Below, piece after piece: positions 27,538-35,652 of a stretch of DNA of 55,824 bases (position 1 is its first letter; the number at the start of each line of letters is the position of its first letter). The stretch spans positions 1 through 55,824 of the forward strand of contig JAFIEY010000073.1 of NCBI GenBank assembly GCA_020832345.1, read 5' to 3'. The notes under the pieces were generated by a model, which had not been told where the DNA came from, searched no databases, and saw only the letters and a program-made list of their open reading frames with translations. The position numbers and the translations under genes were made by a program. This DNA comes from Cryomorphaceae bacterium (GTDB taxonomy: Bacteria > Bacteroidota > Bacteroidia > Flavobacteriales > Schleiferiaceae).

Positions 27538-28446
27538 ATGAGCTTATTGATTGTAGGAACCGTTGCCTTTGACGCCATCGAAACGCCTTATGGAAAAACT
27601 GACAAAATCATAGGTGGCGCGGCCACTTACATCGGTTTATCCGCATCTAACCTTTTGGAAAAATCGCATCTGGTCTCCGTAGTTGGCGAAGATTTTCCGC
27701 GTGAAACCATCGATTTGTTGCAGTCAAAAGGCATTGATGTGGAGGGACTGCAAATCAAAAAAGGTGAAAAAACTTTTTTCTGGTCGGGCAAATATCACCG
27801 TGATATGAACACGCGTGACACCATGGAAACCCAATTAAATGTATTGGAAACTTTTGACCCCATTGTTCCTGACAGCTTTAAGGATGCCGAATTTTTAATG
27901 TTGGGGAATTTGATGCCCGCCGTTCAGCAAAAGGTGCTCAGTCAGATGAATCGTCGGCCAAAATTGGTCGTCCTAGACACCATGAACTTCTGGATGGATC
28001 ACTTCCTCGACGACTTGATGGAGGCCCTAAAAAGTGTGGATGTTTTGACCATCAACGATGAGGAAGCTAGGCAATTATCAGGCGAATACGCATTGGTCAC
28101 CGCGGCGAGAAAAATTTTAAACATGGGACCCAAATACCTAATCATCAAAAAGGGTGAACACGGCGCCATGCTGTTTGACAGAGATCGGATTTTCTTTGCC
28201 CCGGCTTTTCCGCTGGCAGATGTAATTGATCCGACCGGTGCGGGAGACACCTTTGCCGGGGGATTTATCAGTTACCTAGTCAATGGCGGGGACTTGTCCT
28301 TCGACGGGATGAAAAGGGCTTTGATCCACGCCACTGCAATGGCTTCATTTTGTGTGGAAAAGTTTGGAATTGAAAAACTTCTGGAAATTACCCCGGCAGA
28401 ATTGGAAGAAAGGAAATTGGCCTTGGCAGAACTTACAAGGGTTTAA
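27538..28446 (+). CDS. PfkB family sugar kinase
   Basis: 302 residues. The first signature GGAATYIGLSAS (about residues 23-34) is the substrate-binding glycine motif; the second, DPTGAGDTFAGGF (about 231-243), carries the catalytic Asp and anion-hole glycines. Both are intact, so this is an active ribokinase-like kinase that phosphorylates a sugar or nucleoside with ATP. The substrate cannot be read from sequence. Start choice MSLLIVGT follows a good -7 box closely. No partner gene makes a pathway obvious; pdhB is the next gene, after 165 bp. Confidence 0.9.
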   Translation: MSLLIVGTVAFDAIETPYGKTDKIIGGAATYIGLSASNLLEKSHLVSVVGEDFPRETIDLLQSKGIDVEGLQIKKGEKTFFWSGKYHRDMNTRDTMETQLNVLETFDPIVPDSFKDAEFLMLGNLMPAVQQKVLSQMNRRPKLVVLDTMNFWMDHFLDDLMEALKSVDVLTINDEEARQLSGEYALVTAARKILNMGPKYLIIKKGEHGAMLFDRDRIFFAPAFPLADVIDPTGAGDTFAGGFISYLVNGGDLSFDGMKRALIHATAMASFCVEKFGIEKLLEITPAELEERKLALAELTRV

Positions 28447-28489
28447 CTTTTTTCTTAGGTAAAAAAACTTTTGTCCACACTTCCGTATG

Positions 28490-28497
28490 TATTTTTG
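28490..28497 (+). promoter_or_regulatory. Candidate -7 box for pdhB
   Basis: TATTTTTG, exact TAnnTTTG match, about 115 bp before the pdhB start, with a TTG at 28471-28473 (16 bp spacer, shorter than usual). A long leader would follow. Confidence 0.45.
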
Positions 28498-28611
28498 CTA
28501 CCTATAAAAATTGATTCAAAAAGGCGGAATTCGAAAATCAAGTGAGCTTTAAAACTGAAGCAATCCCAAGTTATTCCAAATTCCCACAGTTTAAATAAAC
28601 GTCACAAAGCA

Positions 28612-29595
28612 ATGAAAGAAGTAACCTTTAGAGAAGCGATAGCCGAGGCGATGAGCGAAGAAATGCGCCGGGATGAGAATATTTACCTAATGGGAGAGGA
28701 AGTTGCCGAATACAATGGTGCATACAAAGCCTCAAAGGGTATGTTGGACGAATTTGGTGCCAAACGCGTAATCGACACGCCCATATCCGAACTCGGTTTT
28801 TCCGGTATTGGTGTGGGTTCTGCGATGAATGGACTTCGCCCCATCATTGAGTTTATGACCTTTAATTTTTCCTTGGTTGCCATCGACCAAATTATAAATA
28901 ATGCGGCCAAGATGAAGCAAATGTCCGGTGGTCAATTTAATATTCCCATCGTATTTCGCGGGCCAACTGCCTCTGCCGGACAATTGGGCGCAACGCACTC
29001 ACAAGCTTTTGAGAGCTGGTACGCCAATTGCCCCGGGCTCAAAGTAATAGTTCCAAGCAATCCCCTCGATGCTAAAGGACTTTTGAAGTCTGCTATTCGC
29101 GACGACGATCCGGTAATTTTTATGGAATCCGAGCAGATGTACGGTGATAAAATGGAAATTCCCGAGGACGAATACACCATTGAAATTGGTAAAGCTGAAA
29201 TCAAACGCGAGGGTTCAGACGTTACCATCGTTTCATTTGGAAAAATTATCAAACGAGCATACGAAGCAGCAGATGCTCTGGCAGAAGAGGGCATTAGCTG
29301 TGAAGTGATTGATTTACGTACCGTTAGACCGATTGACTACGACACTGTTATTGAATCCGTGAAGAAAACCAACCGTTTGGTTTGTGTAGAAGAAGCATGG
29401 CCTTTGGGTTCCATAGCGACAGAAATTGCCTTTGTGGTACAGCGCTTGGCCTTTGATTTTCTGGATGCGCCCATTCGCAGGATTACCTGCACAGATACCC
29501 CCATTGCCTATGCACCAAATTTGGTAGAGGCTTTCCTTCCCGCAACCAAAGACATCGTTCAGGCTGCAAAGGACGTGATGTACGTTAATAGTTAA
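28612..29595 (+). CDS. pdhB: Pyruvate dehydrogenase E1 component, beta subunit
   Basis: 327 residues, the normal length for the E1-beta subunit of 2-oxo acid dehydrogenases. Landmarks: REAIAEAMSEEMRRD, the GEEVAEYNGAYK thiamine-side loop, RVIDTPISELGFSGIGVG and the C-terminal EEAWPLGSIATEIA with CTDTPIAYAP. It pairs with an E1-alpha, absent from this window, to decarboxylate pyruvate. It is closest in form to PdhB of the pyruvate complex, but a branched-chain E1-beta cannot be excluded by eye. The RidA-like gene starts 11 bp downstream, so they are probably cotranscribed. Confidence 0.93.
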   Translation: MKEVTFREAIAEAMSEEMRRDENIYLMGEEVAEYNGAYKASKGMLDEFGAKRVIDTPISELGFSGIGVGSAMNGLRPIIEFMTFNFSLVAIDQIINNAAKMKQMSGGQFNIPIVFRGPTASAGQLGATHSQAFESWYANCPGLKVIVPSNPLDAKGLLKSAIRDDDPVIFMESEQMYGDKMEIPEDEYTIEIGKAEIKREGSDVTIVSFGKIIKRAYEAADALAEEGISCEVIDLRTVRPIDYDTVIESVKKTNRLVCVEEAWPLGSIATEIAFVVQRLAFDFLDAPIRRITCTDTPIAYAPNLVEAFLPATKDIVQAAKDVMYVNS

Positions 29596-29606
29596 TTAGA
29601 TTTTCC

Positions 29607-30029
29607 ATGAGTAAAATCAGCACGAATAAAGCGCCAAAACCCGTTGGATTATACCCCCATGCACGCAAAGTTGGTCAATTACTGTTTTTGTCGGGTGTGG
29701 GTCCCAGGGTCGCCGGAAGTGATGCCAACGACAGTGGTGTTCCCGGGTTGACGTTGGATCACAATGGAAATTTTAAAACCTTCGATTTTGAAAAGCAGGT
29801 GCATTCCGTTTTTCAAAATGTTAGAGAAATACTGGAAGCAAGTGGTTCGTCTTGGGACAAACTGGTGGATGTTACCGTATTCCTGGTAGATATGAAACGT
29901 AATTTTCACACCTTTAATCGCATTTACGCCGAGTATTTCAAAGACAACCAACCTTGTCGCACCACCGTGGAAATTAGCAGCTTGCCAACACCCATTGCCA
30001 TCGAGCTGAAGTGCATTGCCGAAGTTTGA
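29607..30029 (+). CDS. RidA (YjgF/YER057c/UK114) family protein
   Basis: 140 residues. The RidA fold signature appears as KVGQLLFLSGVGPR, FQNVREILEASGSSWDKLVD and PCRTTVEISSLPTPIAIELKCIA. The Arg of the ligand-binding loop is present in PCRTT. RidA enzymes hydrolyse reactive enamine/imine intermediates formed by PLP enzymes. The extra middle block (GSDANDSGVPGLTLD) is longer than in classical RidA and resembles the aminomuconate-deaminase-like branch. It sits between pdhB (11 bp) and the PLP enzyme gcvP, so a role in scavenging imines around PLP chemistry is plausible but inferred. Confidence 0.85.
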   Translation: MSKISTNKAPKPVGLYPHARKVGQLLFLSGVGPRVAGSDANDSGVPGLTLDHNGNFKTFDFEKQVHSVFQNVREILEASGSSWDKLVDVTVFLVDMKRNFHTFNRIYAEYFKDNQPCRTTVEISSLPTPIAIELKCIAEV

Positions 30030-30101
30030 TTTTAACCCCTATTCTCTAAACAGTAGCAACTTTCGGTTGTTATCTCTTTAAATTCTTATTTCAATACAAT
30101 T

Positions 30102-32960
30102 ATGGCCGAAAATTCATTTGCCTCTCGCCACAATGGACCACGCCCTGAAGATGTTCAGGAAATGTTGTCGTTTATGGGTGTAAACTCCATTGATGATTTG
30201 ATCAGAAAAAGCATACCCGATAGTATTCGTTTGGAAAAACAGTTGGAGTTGGATCCCGCAATGGGCGAGCACCAGTACATAAAACACCTGCACGAAGTTG
30301 CGTCCCGCAATAAAGTTTTCAGTAACTTTATTGGGATGGGCTATCACGACACCGTTTTACCCGGTGTAATTCAGCGCAATATATTAGAAAATCCGGGGTG
30401 GTACACTGCTTATACACCGTATCAGGCAGAAATCGCTCAGGGTCGGTTGGAGGCACTTATTAATTTCCAAACACTGGTCACAGATTTGACCGGCATGGAG
30501 TTGGCCAATTCCTCTTTACTCGATGAACCTACCGCGGCAGCCGAAGCGATGAGTATGCTTTTCAGTGCCAAAACACGTGAGCAAAAAGACGCCAATATGT
30601 TTTTCGTTTCGCGTCATTGTTTGCCGCAAACCATTGCATTGATGGAGACCCGCGCAGAACCCCAAGGCATCCAGCTGGTCATTGGTGACCACCGTGAAGT
30701 AAATATCGACGAGCGATTTTTCGGTGCACTTATCCAGTATCCAGCGGGTGACGGCGAAGTTTTTGATTATCGTGAATTTGTAGAGAAGGCCAAGTCTCAC
30801 AACGTGAAAATTGCCGTAGCAGCTGACATCATGGCCTTGGTATTATTGGAAGCCCCCGGACATTGGGGCGCAGATGTAGTGGTAGGAACCACTCAGCGTT
30901 TTGGCGTTCCACTCGGTTATGGCGGACCCCACGCGGCGTATTTTGCCACCCACGAATCCTATAAGCGGTTTGTACCCGGGCGGATTATTGGCAAAACCAT
31001 CGACAAAGAAGGAAATCCCGCCATGAGAATGGCGCTCCAAACCAGAGAGCAACACATCAAGCGCGATCGTGCAACTTCAAATATTTGTACCGCACAAGTA
31101 CTATTAGCCGTTATGGCAGGTATGTACGGCGTATATCACGGGCCGGAAGGACTCAGGAAAATTGCCACCAGAATTCACCACCTAACCGTTAGTCTCGCCG
31201 ATGGACTTCGGAAGTTGGGCTTTAATTTATTATCATCTGAATTCTTCGACACCATTCAAATAGAACTCGATACCATTGATGTATCGCAATTGAGAAAAAT
31301 TGCCGAAGCACACCAGATGAACTTCCGTTATTTTGACAACCATACCGTTGGCATCAGTTTAAATGAAACCAACACATTGGATACGGTAAACGAAATATTG
31401 GAAATTTTTGCAGAAGCCTGCGAAATTGAAGAGTTCATTTCAGCACAGCAACTGGAATTGACCATCATCCCCAATCAACTATTGCGCACCGATCGCATTT
31501 TGGAATACGATGTCTTCAACAGCTATCACAGCGAAACAGAAATGATGCGCTACATCAAAAAACTAGAGCGCAGAGATTTATCGCTAAACCATTCCATGAT
31601 TGCCTTGGGTTCTTGTACCATGAAACTCAATGCCGCTGCAGAGATGATTCCCATTACTTGGCCTCAATGGGCAAATATTCATCCATTTGCACCCTTAAAT
31701 CAAGCTGAGGGATATCAATTCATCATACGAGAAATGGAGCGATATTTAGCTGAAATTACAGGATTTACCGGTGTGAGTTTGCAACCCAATTCCGGGGCAC
31801 AGGGAGAATATGCCGGGCTGATGGTCATTCGGGCATATCACCATTCACGTGGAGATCAACACCGCAACGTGGTGCTAATCCCTTCAAGTGCGCACGGCAC
31901 CAATCCGGCGAGTGCGGTCATGGCAGGTATGAAAGTCGTTGTCGTAAAATGCGACGAACAAGGAAATATCGATGTAGAAGACCTCCGAACCAAAGCGGAA
32001 AAACACAGTAATGAACTTTCGGCTTTAATGATCACTTACCCCTCTACGCATGGTGTATTTGAAGCTGCGGTAAAGGATATTACCCAAATCATTCACGATC
32101 ATGGCGGTCAGGTTTATATGGATGGTGCCAATATGAATGCGCAGGTTGGTTTGACCAGTCCGGGAAATATTGGTGCAGATGTATGTCACCTCAACTTGCA
32201 TAAAACCTTCGCAATTCCACACGGAGGTGGCGGTCCCGGAATGGGGCCTATTTGTGTGGCGTCTCAACTCGTTCCATTTTTGCCCGGTCACCCGGTGGTA
32301 AAAACCGGAGGAAAAACCGGCATTAGCCCCATTAGTGCTGCACCATGGGGCAGTGGACTTATTTTACTCATTTCTTATGGGTATATGAAAATGTTGGGTG
32401 CTGACGGACTCAAGACCGCAACTGAAATGGCCATATTAAACGCCAATTACATCAAAGAGCGATTAAAAGGTAATTTTGAGATATTATATACCGGTGAAAA
32501 AGATTGTGTTGCCCACGAAATGATCATCGACTGTCGTCCATTCAAAAAATCTGCAGGCATCGAGGTAACGGATATTGCAAAGCGATTAATGGATTACGGA
32601 TATCATGCTCCAACAGTATCGTTTCCAGTTGCTGGAACGATGATGATTGAGCCGACAGAAAGTGAATCTAAGAAAGAATTGGATCGTTTTGCGGATGCCC
32701 TCATCAGCATCAGGGAAGAAATTAACGAAATTGCAGACGGTCGTTTTGAAAAAGAAAACAACGTATTGAAGAATGCGCCTCATACCTTAAGGCTGATAAC
32801 CTCCGACGAATGGACACTGCCATATACAAGAGGAAAAGCCGCATTTCCAATGGATTATATTTTGGAAAATAAATTTTGGCCCAGTGTACGAAGGGTTGAC
32901 GATGCATACGGAGACCGCAATTTAATGTGTACTTGTGCGCCCATGACCGCATATGAATAA
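30102..32960 (+). CDS. gcvP: Glycine dehydrogenase (decarboxylating), P-protein
   Basis: 952 residues, single-chain form of the glycine cleavage P-protein. It decarboxylates glycine with PLP and passes the aminomethyl group to the H-protein lipoyl group. N-terminal [21 protein letters not shown] is typical. The PLP lysine lies near residue 700 in [15 protein letters not shown]. The glycine-rich [15 protein letters not shown] of the N-terminal half is also present. Start ATGGCCGAAAATTC is 72 bp after the RidA-like stop. No glycine riboswitch was recognised there. gcvT and gcvH are not in this window. Confidence 0.98.
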   Translation: MAENSFASRHNGPRPEDVQEMLSFMGVNSIDDLIRKSIPDSIRLEKQLELDPAMGEHQYIKHLHEVASRNKVFSNFIGMGYHDTVLPGVIQRNILENPGWYTAYTPYQAEIAQGRLEALINFQTLVTDLTGMELANSSLLDEPTAAAEAMSMLFSAKTREQKDANMFFVSRHCLPQTIALMETRAEPQGIQLVIGDHREVNIDERFFGALIQYPAGDGEVFDYREFVEKAKSHNVKIAVAADIMALVLLEAPGHWGADVVVGTTQRFGVPLGYGGPHAAYFATHESYKRFVPGRIIGKTIDKEGNPAMRMALQTREQHIKRDRATSNICTAQVLLAVMAGMYGVYHGPEGLRKIATRIHHLTVSLADGLRKLGFNLLSSEFFDTIQIELDTIDVSQLRKIAEAHQMNFRYFDNHTVGISLNETNTLDTVNEILEIFAEACEIEEFISAQQLELTIIPNQLLRTDRILEYDVFNSYHSETEMMRYIKKLERRDLSLNHSMIALGSCTMKLNAAAEMIPITWPQWANIHPFAPLNQAEGYQFIIREMERYLAEITGFTGVSLQPNSGAQGEYAGLMVIRAYHHSRGDQHRNVVLIPSSAHGTNPASAVMAGMKVVVVKCDEQGNIDVEDLRTKAEKHSNELSALMITYPSTHGVFEAAVKDITQIIHDHGGQVYMDGANMNAQVGLTSPGNIGADVCHLNLHKTFAIPHGGGGPGMGPICVASQLVPFLPGHPVVKTGGKTGISPISAAPWGSGLILLISYGYMKMLGADGLKTATEMAILNANYIKERLKGNFEILYTGEKDCVAHEMIIDCRPFKKSAGIEVTDIAKRLMDYGYHAPTVSFPVAGTMMIEPTESESKKELDRFADALISIREEINEIADGRFEKENNVLKNAPHTLRLITSDEWTLPYTRGKAAFPMDYILENKFWPSVRRVDDAYGDRNLMCTCAPMTAYE

Positions 32961-32963
32961 TGA

Positions 32964-33012
32964 TTTTTAACTGGTGATGTTTTTTTTAAAAAAAAGTGTT
33001 GCCAGTTAAAAA
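32964..33012. promoter_or_regulatory. 49 bp palindrome between gcvP and the first T9SS-cargo gene
   Basis: Outer arms TTTTTAACTGG (32964-32974) and CCAGTTAAAAA (33002-33012) are exact reverse complements; inside them T8A8 (32980-32995) forms a second palindrome at the same centre. There is no T run following the stem, so it is not a standard terminator on either strand. The right arm overlaps the TTG of the promoter of the next gene. Confidence 0.7.
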
Positions 33013-33027
33013 AATTTCATATTTTTG
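32999..33027 (+). promoter_or_regulatory. Promoter of T9SS-cargo gene 1
   Basis: TTG at 32999-33001, 18 bp spacer, TATTTTTG at 33020-33027, 30 bp before the ATG. The 5' untranslated part after it is nearly the same as in the tandem copy (35624-35652): both contain TTAAACTTAATCTA. Confidence 0.65.
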
Positions 33028-33057
33028 ACAATCAGTTAATTTAAACTTAATCTAACA

Positions 33058-35139
33058 ATGAGAAAGAATTACGTAATCGCGGCAATGCTGTTTTCAAGCT
33101 TTGCTTTCGCGCAGGAATCCTTGGTAGCCCCTGAGGCACCATCAAACCTTGAGGTGTTTGACGGCGTTACCAAGTTGGATGGGGCAGCTCCCCTTTTCGT
33201 AGATGGTAAAGAAACCACAATTTGGTCTGAAGATTTTTCAAATGGAATTCCTTCTTCATGGACAAATGCAGGTTTTACCGCAACGGGTGCCCCAATGCCC
33301 AATGCCGTATGGGAATATCGCGGACCTAATACAAATCCCGACAACACTGTGGGTAGTCGTGGCCAGTTTGCTGGTACCGCACTGCCAATCCTATCACCTA
33401 CAGCCGCAAATGGGTTTGTTATTTTTGATTCGGACTATTTAGACAATGGCGGAACGCCTCCATTTGGTTCTGGATCGGCTCCGGCTCCACACCTTGGTAC
33501 TTTGGAATCGAATGTTATTAACCTAGCAAATGAACCAAGTGTGATTTTTGAAATGTATTCCTTTTCAAGAAAATTTGCCGGTTTGTTATACGTAGCATTT
33601 AGTACAGATGGCGGCGTAACCTATCCCGACACCATAGAAATTGCTTCTTCAGTTGGTGTAAACGGATCTACAGCCAGAAATTACAGAACTTTGGAAAACG
33701 TTTCCAGTATCATTGGAGGTGAATCAAATGTTCGTCTGAAAATAATTTTTGACGGTACAATTGAATTAAACCCCAACAATCCTTCCGGTTTTTATTATTG
33801 GATGGTTGATGATATTGCAATTAAGGCAGCACCCAACACCTTGTTCGCTTTTGAAGAGTTTGAAGTACAGCCAGGTGAGTTTGCCCCTGCTTTTGATGTT
33901 TTATCGGACAATCCAGAAGTATATTACAACTTTTTTGGAGGTGGTTTAGTTCCCCCCGGTGTTTACGGTTCAAGCACCCTTCGTGAAAACCGCGGATTCG
34001 CATTTAACGCCAACGTTCGCAATATTGGAGCAGCGGTTCAAACAAACATGAAACTCGAGGTGGAAATATACAAAAATGGTGCTTTGGAAGCAACAGTTTC
34101 TTCTCCCCCAGTTTCGCTTTTACCAGTAATGGATATTGCACCATATTCTGTGCTTACCTCAAATCATTGGACGCCTACAACTAAGGGCATTTACGAATGT
34201 GTGTTTAAAGTAAGTTCAGACTCTTTGACACTGGCCAATAACTCAACGGACAATATCAATGGCCGTCCGGACACCGTGCGTATTAACATAAATGATAATA
34301 TGTGGGGACATGATTTCGGACGTTTCAACAATTCAATTGGAACGGTTCAATTGGGAGATGACGGCTCGGCAATAGCAACAAGATACGAAGTTGCTGAGGG
34401 GGCTCGTGATCAGGCGATCGGAGCATTTTTGGGTATTTCAACCACCATGCAACCCGGAGGTTTGGTAGAGTTTAAAATTTATCGCAATCTGGATTTGTCA
34501 GTAGGAATGCCTCCTATAGCCTCCGCATCAAAAACGATTAGTGCAGCGGATGTTTCTAATGGATTTGTGGAAATTGATTTCTATGATCCCGCAACCAATA
34601 GCGGTCACGCAGATATGGAATACCCCAATAGCAATCCTGTAACAGCCCTGCCGGACTCAGCATTCTGGCTGGTGGCAGAGTTTTTCTCCAACTCAGGTGC
34701 TAATCCTATTGTGGTTCGCAACGACCAAACTACTGCACCCCCATTGCAAGCTTTGATGTATATCACAGATGAAAATAGATGGTTCAGCCGCTATACCAGT
34801 TCGCGAAATTTTGGACGTCCACATCTTCGCTTAATCACTTGTTCTTCGACTGATGCTTGTAATCTTAGTGTTGAGCGTTTGGAAACAAATCACAACATCA
34901 AGTATTTCCCGAACCCAACCAGCGGTCGTTTAATGCTTGACTTCACCGAGGCACGTGGACAAGATGCACGCATTACCTTGACTGATCTAAACGGTAAAGT
35001 TGTATTGGTAGAAGATGCTCGTACAGTTGCCGGTGCTCAGCACCAAATTGACCTCGGTCGCATGGCTTCCGGTGTTTACGTCATGACCATTGAATTTGGT
35101 GGCAAGAAATCTACCTACAAAGTAATTGTGGAAAAGTAA
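33058..35139 (+). CDS. Secreted T9SS cargo protein, tandem copy 1
   Basis: 693 residues. Signal peptide MRKNYVIAAMLFSSFAFAQ. The mature part is beta-rich; it includes a MAM/jelly-roll-like opening (TIWSEDFSNGIPSSWTNAGF) of the kind found in secreted proteins with cleaved-adhesin type domains. The last 80 or so residues (NHNIKYFPNPTSGRLMLDFT through GVYVMTIEFGGKKSTYKVIV) are a type A T9SS sorting domain with its PNPTSG and terminal basic strand. The function beyond secretion is unknown; adhesion or matrix binding is only a guess. A terminator and a short repeat copy follow, then tandem copy 2. Confidence 0.9.
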   Translation: MRKNYVIAAMLFSSFAFAQESLVAPEAPSNLEVFDGVTKLDGAAPLFVDGKETTIWSEDFSNGIPSSWTNAGFTATGAPMPNAVWEYRGPNTNPDNTVGSRGQFAGTALPILSPTAANGFVIFDSDYLDNGGTPPFGSGSAPAPHLGTLESNVINLANEPSVIFEMYSFSRKFAGLLYVAFSTDGGVTYPDTIEIASSVGVNGSTARNYRTLENVSSIIGGESNVRLKIIFDGTIELNPNNPSGFYYWMVDDIAIKAAPNTLFAFEEFEVQPGEFAPAFDVLSDNPEVYYNFFGGGLVPPGVYGSSTLRENRGFAFNANVRNIGAAVQTNMKLEVEIYKNGALEATVSSPPVSLLPVMDIAPYSVLTSNHWTPTTKGIYECVFKVSSDSLTLANNSTDNINGRPDTVRININDNMWGHDFGRFNNSIGTVQLGDDGSAIATRYEVAEGARDQAIGAFLGISTTMQPGGLVEFKIYRNLDLSVGMPPIASASKTISAADVSNGFVEIDFYDPATNSGHADMEYPNSNPVTALPDSAFWLVAEFFSNSGANPIVVRNDQTTAPPLQALMYITDENRWFSRYTSSRNFGRPHLRLITCSSTDACNLSVERLETNHNIKYFPNPTSGRLMLDFTEARGQDARITLTDLNGKVVLVEDARTVAGAQHQIDLGRMASGVYVMTIEFGGKKSTYKVIVEK

Positions 35140-35193
35140 CCCTTTATTGTTGTGTGTGTACATAGTAGATATTGGCACATAGCATCATTTTCA

Positions 35194-35236
35194 AAAAAAA
35201 AGCCTTGGACAATTTTTTTGTCTAAGGCTTTTTTTT
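35194..35236 (+). terminator. Intrinsic terminator after T9SS-cargo gene 1
   Basis: AAAAGCCTTGGACAA-tttt-TTGTCTAAGGCTTTT followed by TTTT; stem of about 15 bp with one G-T pair, about 55 bp after the stop. Confidence 0.88.
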
Positions 35237-35255
35237 CGTTCAATAATTAAACTTT

Positions 35256-35310
35256 GAGTCTGCTCTAAAAAGTCCCTTTCTGCCAAAATCATCCTTTTTG
35301 GAGTGCACAC
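35256..35310 (-). repeat. MITE-like intergenic repeat, copy 4 (internally deleted)
   Basis: About 55 bp consisting of the right end (GAGTCTGCTCTAAAAAGTCC..., through CTGCCAAAAT) joined directly to the left end (complement of GTGCACTCCAAAAAGGATGA). All of the interior of copies 1-3 is missing, leaving a near-perfect hairpin of the two termini. It lies between the two tandem T9SS-cargo genes. Confidence 0.8.
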
Positions 35311-35615
35311 AATCATTTACTTTCCAATGAGAAAAATCAAAAACACGCAAAGAATATCTTCATTATTTTCACTTGTCAAAGGCGTCTCTAGTTTTCCCTT
35401 AAAACATCCAAGGGAAACGTTAAGATGATAAATGATCAAAAGAATTAGATTATTTATCACATTTTACCGCACTTCATATTAAATGAAAAAACTAAATGAA
35501 TATAACGTAAAAATTTGTATCATGGTGAATTAAAAATAATAACTTATTATAAAACATAAAATACTTTATACACTATTAAATCGGAGAAAAAAAAATGTCA
35601 CTCAAATAGATTTTG
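35311..35615. other. AT-rich spacer
   Basis: No ORF. An 8 bp inverted repeat TTTCCCTT (35393-35400) / AAGGGAAA (35410-35417) is the only structured part seen. Confidence 0.5.
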
Positions 35616-35623
35616 TACTTTTG
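35616..35623 (+). promoter_or_regulatory. -7 box of T9SS-cargo gene 2
   Basis: TACTTTTG, exact TAnnTTTG match, 29 bp before the ATG. Sequence from here to the ATG is very like that before tandem copy 1, so the duplication carried the promoter. Confidence 0.6.
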
Positions 35624-35652
35624 ACAAACAGATAAATTAAACTTAATCTATA

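Noticed and set aside
30030-30101. Glycine riboswitch upstream of gcvP
   Set aside because: Only 72 bp with no tandem-aptamer structure.
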